From: Argentina anserina
Taxonomy: Eukaryota; Streptophyta; Magnoliopsida; Rosales; Rosaceae
Length of the DNA: 64,000 bases
Direction: 5' to 3'
Assembly: GCF_933775445.1 (NCBI RefSeq)
Contig: NC_065877.1
Coordinates: 5,580,001-5,644,000 of the forward strand
Shown: one piece after another, positions 1-11,649 of the stretch
Numbering within the stretch: position 1 is the stretch's first letter
How the letters are laid out: each line of letters begins with the position of its first letter
The notes under the pieces: generated by a model
Databases searched by the model: none
Told to the model about the DNA's origin: nothing
What the model saw: the letters and a program-made list of their open reading frames with translations, nothing else
Made by a program: the position numbers and the translations under genes

Positions 1-1077
1 GTTTCAGCACTAGATCGTGCTACCACATTTTGTTTCTTACTCTTCCATGTAACAAGATTACCTCCAACAAAGGTAAAGTACCCTGATGTGGATCTTCGAT
101 CTGTAATATTTCCAGCCCAGTCTGCATCTGTGAAGCCACAAATCTCGAGACTATTGTTGTGATTAGAAAACATTACTCCTCTCCCTGGAGCTGACTTCAA
201 GTACCTTAAAATCCTCACAACAGCATCCATGTGATCCGCACTCGGATTATGCATAAACTGACTCACTATACTTACTGCATACGCAACATCTGGTCTGGTA
301 TGTGACAAATAAATCAGGCGTCCAACTAGCCTCTGATAACGAGGTTTGTCAGTGGGCACTTGATCTGGGTACTCTGCTAACCGATGGTTTTGCTCAATAG
401 GAGTATCAATTGGAGTGCAATCTAACATACCTGTCTCCGTTAGTAGATCAAGGATGTACTTCCTCTGACACAGATAGATACCATCACTTCCCCGGGCTAC
501 CTCAATTCCTAAGAAGTACTTGAGTGTACCTAGGTCCTTCATTTCAAACTCTGTGGCAAGCTGTTTTTGTAATCTGTCCACCTCAATAGTATCATTACCA
601 GTAATTACCATATCGTCAACATATATGATTAGAGCTGTTACCTTCTCTTGTTGGTGTTTGAGAAACAATGTGTGGTCTGAATTACTCTGCATGTAGCCAA
701 TTTTCTTCATGAATTGTGAGAATCTTCCAAACCAAGCACGCTGTGACTGTTTAAGACCATACAAAGACTTTCTTAATCTGCATACAGAGTTACTTGGAGA
801 AGTGGCCACATATCCAGATGGAAGATCCATGTATACTTCCTCCGTTAGTTCTCCATGAAGGAATGCATTCTTAACATCAAACTGCCTAAGTGGCCAGTTG
901 AAGTTAGCAGCGATAGAGAGCAATACCCGGATAGTGTTTATCTTTGCAACAGGTGCAAATGTCTCATCATAGTCTATGCCATATGTCTGGGTGAACCCCT
1001 TTGCTACTAGGCGTGCTTTATACCGGCTTACTGACCCATCTGGATTGTGCTTCACTGTAAACACCCATCGACATCCT
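1..1077 (-). CDS. copia reverse transcriptase and start of RNase H, open to the window edge
   Basis: On the minus strand an uninterrupted frame runs from CRWVFTVKHNPDGS near 1075 to base 1. It contains YKARLVAKGFTQ, the catalytic block with FAPVAK and FDVKNAFLHGEL, the SLYGLKQSQRAWF block and the YVDD active-site box (IIYVDDMVITGND near 590-630). After it come the conserved KYFLGIE and YLSHTRPDVAYAV segments and then the RNase H start with FTDADWAG. It has no stop codon in the window. The frame has no start of its own because of the deletion upstream, so expression is unlikely. Confidence 0.9.
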
Positions 1078-1460
1078 AACAAACACACATTTAACTGCCC
1101 GGGCATCCAACTTAGAACGCTGATGTTGTGGAAGATGAACAAAAGCGACACAACCGAAAACACGGGCAGGAAGATTATGAAAAGAAGGTAATGAGACATG
1201 AGATGCAAGCACCTCATAGGGAACTTTCCCTTGAAGAACACGAGATGGAAGACGATTAATGAGGTGGGCGGCAGTAATGACAGCATCACCCCAAAGGTAT
1301 TTAGGCATGTGGGCACTAAAAAGAATACATCGAGCCATATCAAGTAAATGACGATTTTTTCGTTCAGAAACCCCATTTTGCTCAGGTGTGTAAGGACACG
1401 TTGTTTGATGAACAATTCCGTGTGTGTTAAAGAACTCCTGAAAGACATGATTCACATATT
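1078..1460 (-). pseudogene. copia integrase C-terminal part, after the frame break
   Basis: Beyond the G run the integrase core resumes with HVFQEFFNTHGIVHQTTCPY and then EQNGVSERKNRHLLD, where the Glu completes the DDE triad. It proceeds to KLDARAVKCVFV near 1085. There the expected rest of the integrase C-terminus and the linker to reverse transcriptase are missing, and the sequence jumps directly into reverse transcriptase in another frame. The junction at about 1075-1085 is a deletion, probably of several hundred bases judged from the family's usual spacing. Confidence 0.85.
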
Positions 1461-3338
1461 CCCCCCCCCCCCCCCATTATCAGAACGAAGAACTCGAATG
1501 GTGGCATTATATTGGGTTCGAACAGAGGCATGGAAGGTACGAAAAGCTGGAAAAACCTCATCTTTATTTTTAAGAAGAATAATCCATGAAAGACGTGTGC
1601 ACTCATCAATAAAAGACACAAAATAACGCATTCCTGATACAGTTGACTCTTTAGAGGGTCCCCAAACATCAGAATGAATTAATTCAAAAGGAAGAAAACT
1701 TTTAGGGGAAGTACTAGGGGAATAAGTAGATCGATGACTCTTGCCCAAAACACAGGTCTCACAACATAACAGAGACTCGTTCACACTAATAAACAAAGAA
1801 GGCATGGATGTTTTCATAACACTAAAAGATGGATGCCCTAATCGACGATGCCATAACCAAACTTCACTTAGCTTGTCAGAAGTGGAGAGTAAAGCGGTCC
1901 GAGACTGTCCCCCTGGTTTTTCCCCAGCGTATGTCAGATCCAGATGAAACAACCGGCCCCTCAGATACCCCCGACCAATTACCCGTCCGGTGAGAAGATC
2001 CTGAAATATCACATACATAGGAAAAAAGGTCACAGAGCACTGGGCGTCAGCGTTCAATTGGGGAACAGATATCAAATGATGTGATAAAGCGGGGACATAG
2101 AGTACATTATGAAGTTCTATGGTGGGAGTAATACGAACGGACCCTGTCCCTAACACCGGGAATGCCTCACCATTAGCATTAGTAACATAGGGTACAGGTG
2201 GAGGGGACAATACGGTAAAATAAGATTTTTCATAAGTCATATGATCAGATGCACCAGAATCAATAATCCATGTATCAAAACTAACAGAGTGAGAAATATT
2301 GAATGCCATACCAATTTGACCACGACCAACGATGGAGGCCGTAGGTGCTCCTCCAGTAGTATGATGATCATGCCCAACCACACCATAGATATCTGGTTCT
2401 GGAACTAATTGAAGAGCGGCCTTTGGCTGTGGACGATGATTAAGCCGTTTAGGCCTAAGGTGTGGATATAATTTCCAACAGGTCGCACGAGCATGGTTGG
2501 GATCATGACAAAAGGAGCAAGGAGGGCGGGGCTGATTCCCGAAGCCTGGTGGTGGTCCTTGTCGATGAGAGGGAGCAGAGGTGGCTTGCAGAAGGGGTGG
2601 TGCTGGAGAACGAGCATGAACAGTGAGACTGGAAACGACAGCCGGAGCCTGAAGAATACTCTCCTGCTGAGACTCATCCTTTCGAATATAGGTGAAAGCT
2701 GTGAGTAGGCTAGGTGGTTCGGTCATTCGGAGTAGTTCGCCTTTCGCACTAGTATGTTTGGCATCAAGACCTTTTAGAAAATGGTGAACTCGTTCAAGCT
2801 CCTTCTCCTTTTGGTACCAAACAATATCCTCTTGATTTGTAATCATGCAAGGTCGTTTCACATCAATCTCAGCCCAAATGTTCTTCAGTTTGGTGAAATA
2901 GTGCGCCACCGGTTGCCCATCCTGGAGAATGGCTAAAGCTGTGCACATTAACTCATGAACCTGTATGAAATCAGAGTCATTAGTATATAAGCCGGCTAGT
3001 GTCTCCCATATGGCCTGTGCAGTGGGACAAGCCTCCACCAGATCAATTATCTCATCATTCATAGCTTTCCACAAGACAGACATGACAAGACCATCGTCAT
3101 CGTCCCATTTAGTGTAGGCAACAATATCCGTAGGACTAGGAGCCTTAGTGATGCCGGTGACATGTCCCATTTTATGCATGCCTCGAAGATGAGCAGTCAT
3201 GAGTCGTTTCCATTTACGGAAATTGGTGCCGTTTAGTTTGGCGCCCCCAAATGAACCACTGTCAGAACCCTTCACAGATACTTCGAATGTCGGAATATCA
3301 GAGGTCTGAGAACCATCAGCTTCGTGTCCAGAACCCAT
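1452..3338 (-). pseudogene. copia gag-protease-integrase, frame broken at the G run
   Basis: I take the ATG at 3338 as the start, because the frame upstream of it opens with no ATG. Gag has a zinc knuckle of CX2CX4HX4C form (CSFCHDPNHARATC). The protease has the DSGA active-site motif in WIIDSGASDHMT. Integrase follows, with a His-His-Cys-Cys zinc domain (H..H in WHRRLGHPS, C..C in CCETCVLGK) and the first two catalytic acidic positions, near IHSDVWG and RSDNGG. The frame then runs into 15 consecutive G (C on the plus strand, 1461-1475), reads a run of glycines and ends. The next integrase segment continues in another frame at 1455. The polyprotein therefore cannot be made as one piece. Confidence 0.9.
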
Positions 3339-3419
3339 GGAAAAGGAAAAAGTGTAGATGAGGCAAAGAATGGAGAAGAATCTGCCGCCGGTGCACTGGA
3401 ACTGTCGGTGAAGATGCAC

Positions 3420-4134
3420 TGATGGGTCGGGTCAGGAGAACCGGGTCGGGTCAGATCCGGGTTGGGTCAGATCCGGGTCGGGTCAGATCCGATATGGGCC
3501 AAGGCAGATTTGGGCAGGGTCAGATCAGATTTGGGCCAAGGCAGATTTGGGTGGATGCTGGGCCGGGCGGGTCGATGCTGGACCGGGCGGGTCGATGATG
3601 TGCGTATTGGATCCGAATCCGGAAATCGGCAGCGCTGATTCAACGGCGAATGTAGCGGCTTGATGCGGCGGTGCTGGTGGAGAGGAGAGCTCGACGTGGC
3701 GGCTCTGGTGGTGGGTAGAGATGGCGCCGGTGGAGCGCTGGCAGCGGTGGAAACAGAGGGCAAGCTCGGGTGGATGTGTCCGGCGCGAGGGAGGAGCAGC
3801 CCGCGAGGAGATTGAGGCGGCGAGGAAGGCGTATTGGAGATCCGAGCAGTCCCGCGAGGAGGAGTACGTCGGGAGATCGGGTGAGCAGTCTCGCGAAGAG
3901 GAGCACGGCGGGGAAGGCCGGGAAGACCGCGAGGAGGAGCCGGGACAAGTCGGATATACCGACTTAATATGCTTGCAGAGAACCGGGTCGCTGACGTCGC
4001 CGAACCGCAAGGCCTGTGGCTTGCTGACGTCGCCGACGAGCTCCAAGGAGGGTGGCAGCAAGCTTGGCTTCCTCTAGTTCACCCACCGGAAAAAAAAAAA
4101 CTGCAGAAAAACAAACCCAGAAAAACAGAGCACT
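3420..4134 (-). other. Untranslated leader of the copia element, GC-rich
   Basis: This is about 715 bases between primer binding site and gag. The part nearest gag (about 3421-3600) is a degenerate tandem repeat built on GGGTCGGGTCAGATCC-like units. The rest is GC-rich and open in several frames, for example a Ser/Pro/Arg-rich 178-codon minus-strand frame at 3525-4061. That frame has low complexity and matches no family I know, so I treat it as chance. Confidence 0.6.
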
Positions 4135-4146
4135 GCTCTGATACCA
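4135..4146 (-). other. Primer binding site, initiator tRNA-Met type
   Basis: The minus strand reads TGGTATCAGAGC three bases inside the LTR end. This is the usual plant copia primer binding site, complementary to the 3' end of the initiator methionine tRNA. It fixes both the orientation of the element and the LTR boundary. Confidence 0.9.
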
Positions 4147-4149
4147 AGT

Positions 4150-4301
4150 TGAAATGGGATGATTGTATTGCTTGATGATTGTATTAACATATTACACTTC
4201 TTTATATAGGCTAATTCTAGCACTATTCTACCTACTAATTTCCACTAATTCACACCAACTATTCCACTAACTCCAACCACTAAATTCCACTAACTCCAAC
4301 A
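4150..4301 (-). repeat. 5' LTR of the copia element
   Basis: On the minus strand this 152-bp stretch begins TGTTGGAG and ends TTTCA, the TG...CA ends of an LTR. It is followed after three bases by the primer binding site. A TATATAAA box lies at 4201-4208 (minus strand). Internal short repeats of the type TTAGTGGAA occur in its first half. The host base next to it is 4302. Confidence 0.85.
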
Positions 4302-5363
4302 TATACTACCAGTGTTCCATTCTTTTGTTAAAAGTTAAAACACCAACTTTTGTTATATGTAAATTGAGAATGATAACTCATGTATGAAAGATTTTTCAGT
4401 TCACAATTGTAACTCTATTACGAAGAAAACTGAGAGAAAACAAAAAACGCAGGTTCATGTGGGATTACTACCTAGTGGAAATTAGAATTTGATAGAGCTA
4501 TCCTGACGAATGCAGGTATAAAACTGGCATGGTTTCATTAATGATCGTTTTGTAATGTAGTTTACCACATCTGTTGCATCATCGTTTGTCATATCATAAT
4601 GTACATATGACTACTATTTCTACAACAAAACCGGTGTTAACACATTCATCAATAATTACTTGATGATATAATAGCTAGCAATTGCTAGAATGCTAGTGTT
4701 CATCGTCAAGGATACCACATCACAGCTCCAGTTTCCATCTTTGAGTTTTAAGTGTTCATAGGGGCCCAACAAGAACAGCTTAATTAGTTGGTATTACGTA
4801 CGTACTCAATTGGTTTGGAAGAGAATGCATGCGAATTGCTCTAGTTGACTATAAACTTATAGTTAACGATCCTAATCTCGCATTTGATTTTTTAATAGAT
4901 CTACTCATTTGAATTTTTCTTTTTTCCAGATTTCACAAAGATAAACAATCAGTTGTCTCAAAACCCTAATCATTTATCAAGTGAACAATTTATTTAATCA
5001 TGTACATAACACATCACTTGTGCCCAAAATGTATATGTCAAACATGTGTCACTCATAATAATTTGACACGTGTCCATCCAATTAACAACCCACTAACTAT
5101 GTTAAACAGGATAAAAATATTACTTAACCTCAAGAAAATTATTCTTCCCTCTCTTTCATATCGATTGAGCCCAGAAGAATCTGTTTATCTCCTTCTTTTA
5201 TCAAAAAAACCGGTATGCTTCTCACAGAGTTCCTTGTTTCTTTATTTTCATTTTTTTAAAATCGAGTTTTGTTTCGTAAAGAATCATAAATCCAATGCCA
5301 GAATGGGCGGTTGACCTCTTCGCATTGGCTTTGACGACGACGGTGACGGTGACCGACCGTAGT
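4302..5363. other. Intergenic, no gene seen
   Basis: AT-rich single-copy-looking sequence between the copia LTR and the first long repeat. The open frames are short and without recognisable similarity. No terminal repeats were found. Confidence 0.6.
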
Positions 5364-7779
5364 TGTCACGATTCCGAAATTCGAATGATAAAAATTCGAA
5401 TTCGAAGTCATGAAAATTAAAAACAATCTCAAATATACTGAAATCATCTTATCATAAAATTGTATCGAAACTGAGTCCACATCATGACTAAGTCAACTCG
5501 AATAATATACAACCAATGGAAATGTAAAATTAACTCAATCCTCACCACAAACAGCAGAAAAAAAATCTTCGACAATCTTCAGCGAAAACCCTCTAATTCT
5601 GCTAATCCACACCTGCAGAACTATCCCATACACCATCGAATAGGTGCACCGAGATTGAAAACACAAACCCGGTAAGCTTTGCAGCTCGTATGAGTAAATC
5701 AATAATACAACTTGCATATAAACACATAAGAAAATACTGAAAACATTTAATTATAAATGTACTCATGAGTCATTGGACGGCCAATCTGGTTGTCCAATAA
5801 TATCTGAAAATATACGTGCTCATGAGAAATCGGGCAACCCCTCTGTTTATTCAAATAAATTTATAATACGGGTACTCATGAGCGCTGGTACACCTATGTT
5901 ACCCCTCATGTTAGTACGCTGCCCGACATTGGGCAACCTCTCGCTACCCAATATCCAAAAGAAAAATACTGAAAACATTTAATTATAAATGTACTCATGA
6001 GTCATTGGACGGCCCATCTGGTTGTCCAATAATATCTGAAAATATAAGTGCTCATGAGAAATCGGGCAACCCATCTGTTTACCCAAATACATTTATAATA
6101 CAGGTAGTCATGAGCACTGGTACACCTCTGTTACCCCTCATGTTAGTACGCCGCCCGACAATGGGCAACCTCTCGCTACCCAATGTCCAAAATATGGGTA
6201 CTCATAAGCGCTGGTACACCTATGTTACCCCTCATGTTAGTACCCGGCATATAGACTAGAGCTCTAACTGTATCGTAACTGTCATCCGGCCAAGACTAGG
6301 TTCCGACATGCCAACACGTCTGAAAACAGGTCCACAAACCACAAAAACATTTTAACACCACTCACGTTAAAACCACGTACAAACAATCATCACATGATAT
6401 TGCACAAATCAATCAGCATGCTCAATAAATAAATATCAACGCTACAATGAACTTATTCGCAAACGGAAATTACGACAATATATAATATAACAAACCATAT
6501 ATATGTACCTATTTTACCAATTATACACATACAAAATCCACTATATCATATACATATCATAGTTCATTCTTTTAAATTTAGCGTAATCATGAAACTCCGC
6601 AAGGGTAGATTCGTCACTGTGAGATTTTACTCACCTTCTTTCTTGCGTGCAACTTCCACGACACTGAAAGTAATTTCCTCACTCGTTTCGTCAGTCACCT
6701 AATAGCATGATAAAATGCTTAAAAAAATGATACGTAAAATATTAGGTGACGATTTCAGTACAGCTAAATGTTGTTCATAAAACATTGTTCACAGAACATT
6801 GTTCATGTTTTACTAATCAATGTTCCAATGTACTGTTTTACTAAAAAAATATTCACAGTTACTGTTTTACCAACCCTGTTCACATTTATTATTTTACCAA
6901 CACGGTTCACATTTCACTGTTCACAGTACTATTCATGCGGCGCCACTGTTCACAATCTAAATGACATTCCTAACAACTTCTTAGTTCACCACAAAGTCTA
7001 ATTCTGAGTCTAAACACTTCAATTTAACATGAACTGAAAAACCCCAATTTAAAAACCTAGAATTTCTTTCCTTCGATTCTCCTAGCATACAACGATTGGG
7101 GTTAAATCTTTTGGAGAGTTTGTAGTATGGAAGGAGACCTGTAAAATGGGACAACAATCGTACCGATTGGTTGCCGGAGGAGGGAGATCCAACGAGTTGA
7201 AGTTCAGCAAAATATGCTTTTTCGGGAGAACTTCCAGGCTTCACCCCTCCTAAAACGGCTACGAGATGGCGGGTGGCGCTGCCACCAATCGACAATGGAT
7301 GCAGCAACCTTTTCAAATGTGACCGGCGCGCCGCTCTATGGTGGCCGGACGGTGGAGATCCGGCGGCCCAAAGTCAGCCACTCGAAGAGAGAAAAATATG
7401 GGATTTTCGGTATGAACAGTACCCGATCCGAAATTTCTCATTTTTCTCACTTTTTCTCTTTAATTCCCCTATTTATACTATTTTCCAAAAATGTTCAAAT
7501 ACCTTTTGATTCGTAACTTCTTCATACGAGCTCCGATTTAGGCGTGCCACGTGTACACGAATTCGTATCGACGAGCTCTACGACTTTTTTGCAAGAAGTT
7601 TTCTAAGAAACCCAATGAGTCAAAAGTCAATTCTTAGACTCGTCAAATTGAACATTTCCGAACAATTAATATTTCGAACCCTTTCGTTTTCATCCTCGTC
7701 TAATAAAATTGGACAATGACCAACTTAATAATATCATGGAACTCATTGGAAATTTGATATGAATTTTCGGGGTATTACA
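5364..7779 (-). mobile_element. Solo-LTR-like repeat, copy A
   Basis: Plus-strand ends are TGTCACGATTCC and GGGGTATTACA, so the minus strand starts TGTAATACCCC. This matches the four other copies in the window. A minus-strand TATAAATA box lies near 7470. The flanks GTAGT (5359-5363) and TTAAT (7780-7784) agree in three of five bases, so the target duplication is decayed or the assignment of this copy is less sure. It carries an internal tandem duplication of about 232 bp (5731-5962 and from 5963). It shares its 6600-7000 part with copy D, including a run of TTACTGTTCACA-like repeats. No coding region; the small open frames are not conserved between copies. Confidence 0.75.
5731..6194. repeat. 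Tandem duplication, 232-bp unit, inside copy A
   Basis: The unit beginning AAAATACTGAAAACATTTAA at 5731 recurs at 5963 with few differences. A third partial copy of its end, including GCGCTGGTACACCTATGTTA, follows at about 6195-6240. The unit contains the stem-loop block that is conserved in all five long repeats, so this copy has the block twice. Confidence 0.9.
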
Positions 7780-8146
7780 TTAATGTTTCTTCTTTTTCCG
7801 GTGGCTAAAATGCAAACCATTGTATAATCATTAAGAGAAGCAAGTTATTGAACTTCTACCCAGATAACAATCAAATCATATAATCAAATCACTAAATTTA
7901 AACACTAAAGGGACCCAAATAAAGGATTTGAAGTTTTGAACAATATCAATTTAATCCATAAATAATATTCCCCAATTTGATTTCTTCCACAAATTGTTGT
8001 AGGAAGTTAACCGAGTATAGAAAGGTGTTGGTGTTTGTTCAGATGTTTAGAGAGAAGAATAATATGGATAGATGAGAGATGAGTAAAACTGTGTTGGGTT
8101 TGTGGAAGAGCTCAGAGAGTAAGAGAGACGAATACATGTAAATTGA
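7780..8146. other. Intergenic, no gene seen
   Basis: AT-rich sequence between the long repeat and a MITE. I see no open frame or structure worth naming. Confidence 0.6.
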
Positions 8147-8562
8147 TGGTGTGTTTACCAACCAGGAAAGAGAATGATTTTAGAGGGAGTCATTTTCAAT
8201 CTCCCTTGAAATAATATTTACAATGAATCAAATATGTGTGGGTCTCACATTAAAATATGAAATCATTCCCCACCTTCATTCCTTAAGGAGAGTATGTATT
8301 GATTCTCATTTCTTAGTGAATAAAGCTTCTTTTAAAACTAACCTCATATTCTCTTTTTAAATCTCAAATCTACCATACACAAAAACAAATATGACATTTG
8401 TAATATAAGGGTGTTCTTATAATCAACTCCACTTCTATTCTCATTCATTCGACAAGTAAACATGCAATGAGAATGACTCATTGTCTCTCCCATTGATTAT
8501 TTCTTTGATTCATTCTCTATCTGATTCCTTCTTAATTCCATTCCAGTTTAGTAAACACACCC
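8147..8562. mobile_element. Tourist-like MITE (PIF/Harbinger type)
   Basis: Terminal inverted repeats are TGGTGTGTTTACCAA on the left and, read inward from the right, GGGTGTGTTTACTAA. The flanking triplets are TGA (left) and TAA (right), close to the TWA duplication of this superfamily. Length is 416 bp with no coding capacity. The LINE at 8579 inserted right at its right edge. Confidence 0.65.
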
Positions 8563-8674
8563 TAATATGGGTAGAAAAACGTAACACTATTTTGCCTACT
8601 TTGATCACGGATAATCAAAATGCCTTTGTCTGAGGTCACCTCATTCAAGATAACCTTATTATTGCCCATGAAAC

Positions 8675-9609
8675 TAGGGGCAGAGAGAAGTGGAAGACTA
8701 TATGGGCTTGAGCCCGTACAAGATTTTGAGTAAAAAAACATTAGATATATATATATATGGTGTCCACTAAAAAAATATATGAGTATTGTTTTAAGCCACA
8801 AGACGCCCATCTGTCTAACGCACCCCGCACACAACCATTGCTTCATAGCCCTCTCTGCCTCAATTCCACTCTTTCCAATTCTTTAATTAAATTTTTGAGT
8901 GTTCCATACAATTTATTGTTAAAAATCTGTCAAAGTGTTGCTTGATTTAAAGCTACAAGATTAGTTTAGTACGTGTGGCTTCACTTGCTTGTTTTGGTCA
9001 AACTTCTTTGAGGTTTTAATGCTTCATTTTAAAGATTTTTAGAATAGTTGTCAGTTTTGTTGTCTGGTCTTATTTCTTATCATCAAGGTTGTGTTTGTTG
9101 TATATGGTTTTAATAGATATTTTTTCAACTTATTTGTATGTTATGATCAAATTCATAGATCTATCATAGGTCTCAATAGTTTCAGATAATAAGAAGATAT
9201 TGATTGTTTGATGCTTTCTTTTATGTTAGTGTCTTACGATTATTCAATACAATTACTTGGTTCCATAGTTGCCTACTGAATGAATTTCTTTTCTTGATAA
9301 TTTAATGAATCTCTATATTGAATGAACTTGCCGATAACATTGATAATGATTCTATAATGGAAGAGTTTGAAAATTGAGGGAGCCTCGTAGAGTACGTTTA
9401 GTTAGCTTGTTATTGCATATTTGCAATGTTGTGATGTTTGTAGTTTTCAATTCACAATATTTCGTTTTACGTCTTCTTGGTGCATATTTGATGGAAAGTT
9501 ACAAAGGTGTGAGAATCATCCATGCATCCATTGAGTTCTAACCTTTAAAAAAAATTGGTGTGGTATATACATTAGCCTAGATGACTTTTGAATCCTGGAT
9601 CCGCCTTTG
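8675..9609. mobile_element. Non-autonomous hAT-type element inside the LINE
   Basis: It interrupts the LINE between the codons for AHE and AYHY. The 8-bp flanks CATGAAAC (8667-8674) and CATGAAGC (9610-9617) match in seven of eight bases, as expected for a hAT. Ends are TAGGGGCAGAGAGAAG and, inward from the right, CAAAGGCGGATCCAGG, the common CAGGGGCGGATCCAGG-like hAT terminus. It has no transposase. It must be younger than the LINE. Confidence 0.8.
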
Positions 9610-9732
9610 CATGAAGCATACCACTATTTAAAGTTGAAGAAGGAAGGAAGGAATCATGATTTTGGTCTTAAATTGGACATGAATAAGGTGAACGTGTGGA
9701 GTGGGACTTTCTAGAGGATACTCTATTCCATT

Positions 9733-9990
9733 TTGGTTTTGATCCGAGATGGATTATGCTCATCATGTCTTGTGTACGATTGGTATCCTTCTCCATTGTT
9801 TTCAATGGCAAGCCAAGAAGTTTTTATGCCAATGAGGGGATTACGACAGGGTGATCCATTATCTCCCTATATTTTCTTACTTGTGACTGAAGTTTTTTCT
9901 TGTAGAATCTCAAAAGCAGTTATGGAGAAGGCTTTGGTGGGGCTATGCTTGAGTATGGGGTGCCTTATTTTATCTCACTTATTTTTGTAG
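9733..9990 (+). pseudogene. LINE reverse transcriptase fragment
   Basis: The longest open piece of the LINE reverse transcriptase. It contains the finger-palm motif GLRQGDPLSPYIFLLVTE; the active-site FVDD follows just after its stop at about 9985, in another frame. It lies inside the decayed LINE and is not a gene in its own right. Confidence 0.85.
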
Positions 9991-11070
9991 ATGATGCCTT
10001 TTTTTTTTCTTAAAGGTACTCTACTTAATTGTAGTATTTTACAAGGAATTCTAGTGGAATATTAGCTAATTAACATGGATAAGTTAAGCATTTATGTTTC
10101 TCCCAACACTCCTAGACAGATGGATCTCTTGATGTGTTTTTTTTTGTCTGAGATCTCTTGATGTGTGAGCTTATGAGTTTTAAGGAGGTTCAAATCCAGG
10201 TGTTTATTTGGGCCTTCATTCCGTATGGGGTCAGTCTAGGAGATAAGCTCTCTCTTTTCTTAAGTTAAAAGTTTCTAGAAGGGTGGAGGGTTGGAAAGAT
10301 AAGTCTTTTATCTTTGGCCGGAAGATAAATTCTTATCAAATCCATTGCTTTTGCCATCCCTACCTATCATATGAGCTGCTTTAAGCTCCCAGTTGGTACT
10401 TGCAATGAGTTAAAATTCCATCATCAATAATTTCTGGTGGGGTAAGAGTGAGAAAGGTAACAAGATCCATTAGAAGAATTTGGAGTTTATGAGATTGACT
10501 AAGAACAAGGTGGAATGCGTTTCGTGATTTTGGTCACTTCAAACTACCTCTCCTAGCTAAGCAATGTTGGAGGATTATCTCTGAGCCAGATTTATTTTGG
10601 GTTAAAGTTCTTAAGGGGCATTATTTCTCAGATGTTTCTTTTGAAAGAGTTTCTAAAGGGTGCATAGCTCCGTGAGTTTGATCTAGTTTATTAGCTTCTA
10701 GAGATTGTTTCATGAAAGAAGATTTTTGACAAGTTAATGGTGGAGGGTCTATTGATATATGGCAAGATCAGTGGCTTCCTAGAATCCGAGTTATTGCTCA
10801 TATCCTTACCTCTCCTTCATTTTTGGTTAACTCTCTAATTAATTAATTAGATCAACTAATCATGGGACCTTGGTGCTATTGAGAACTGTGTACACCCATT
10901 GGACCTCATGCATATTAGTTGTATCTCTATTGGTGTTAAGGGGGAAAGTGATCAATTCATATGGCCTCACAACAAAAATGGTTACTATATAGTGGCTTCT
11001 GGTTACACCAAAGGGACTTCTCCTATTGTTTCAATGGTGTGACAACTTCTCATACTATTGACAATAAAGT

Positions 11071-11649
11071 TTGAAAAGGCCATTTGTAATATTAAGACTT
11101 CCTAAGGTTCGCATATTTCTTTGGAGGGTCTTAAATGGTGCAACCCCTATTATGCATAAATTATACAAGCGACACATAAAGTCTAGCCCTATTTGTCCAA
11201 TATGTGGAGAAGCAGAGGAAACATTTGAACATTTTCTTCGATCTTCTTTGCCCATGCATGGGTGGAACCAGTGTGGTTCTCCTCCCCATGCACTTGGTCT
11301 CAGAATTGACAAACAAAGCATTACTATAATTGATCGATGGCTATTGTCATGTATCCAAATGAGCAAGAATTCAAATATTTCTCTTACCTTGATCAATGCC
11401 ATTTGTTGGTGTATTTGGAATGCTAGATGTAGATTTGTGTATCAAAAGAAGCTTCTCTCCCCTATCTCTACAATGCACACTGCCGTGGATTTGGTTAAGA
11501 AGTTGGATACAACAGTGATGGTGAAGAAGGCTAGACTGGCTCATTCATTGACTCCTCCTCCCTCTGACTACTTCAAAATCAACTCTAATGCTTCTTGGTT
11601 CCCCAACCGAACTGGTATTGGAGTGGTGATAAGGAATAGCTCAATTTAG
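11071..11649 (+). pseudogene. LINE zf-RVT and RNase H fragment
   Basis: 192 codons. The zf-RVT region has FLWRVLNGATPIMHKLYKRH followed by CPICGEAEETFEHFL, a Cys-Cys-His zinc pattern usual after plant LINE reverse transcriptases. The last 30 residues (DYFKINSNASW, GIGVVIRNS) begin an RNase H domain, cut by a stop at 11647. RNase H traces continue out of frame to about 11960. Confidence 0.85.

Larger units (their letters stand above)
1..4301 (-). mobile_element. Ty1/copia LTR retrotransposon, 5' part, defective
   Basis: The element is read on the minus strand, so its 5' LTR is at the right (4150-4301) and its 3' part lies beyond base 1. The order is LTR, primer binding site, long leader, gag with zinc knuckle, protease, integrase, reverse transcriptase. 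This protease-integrase-RT order defines the copia superfamily. The short 152-bp LTR resembles Ale/Retrofit-type elements, which is only an inference. Two lesions separate the reading frames: an expanded G run at 1461-1475 and a deletion junction near 1078. The 3' LTR and left target duplication are outside the window, so insertion age cannot be judged. Confidence 0.95.

Noticed and set aside
1452..3419. 27-residue extension before the copia gag
   Set aside because: The frame begins at a non-ATG codon; the ATG at 3338 gives a normal gag start.
3525..4061. 178-codon minus-strand open frame in the copia leader
   Set aside because: Low-complexity Ser/Pro/Arg composition, no motif, and overlapping frames on both strands: a by-product of GC-rich repeats.
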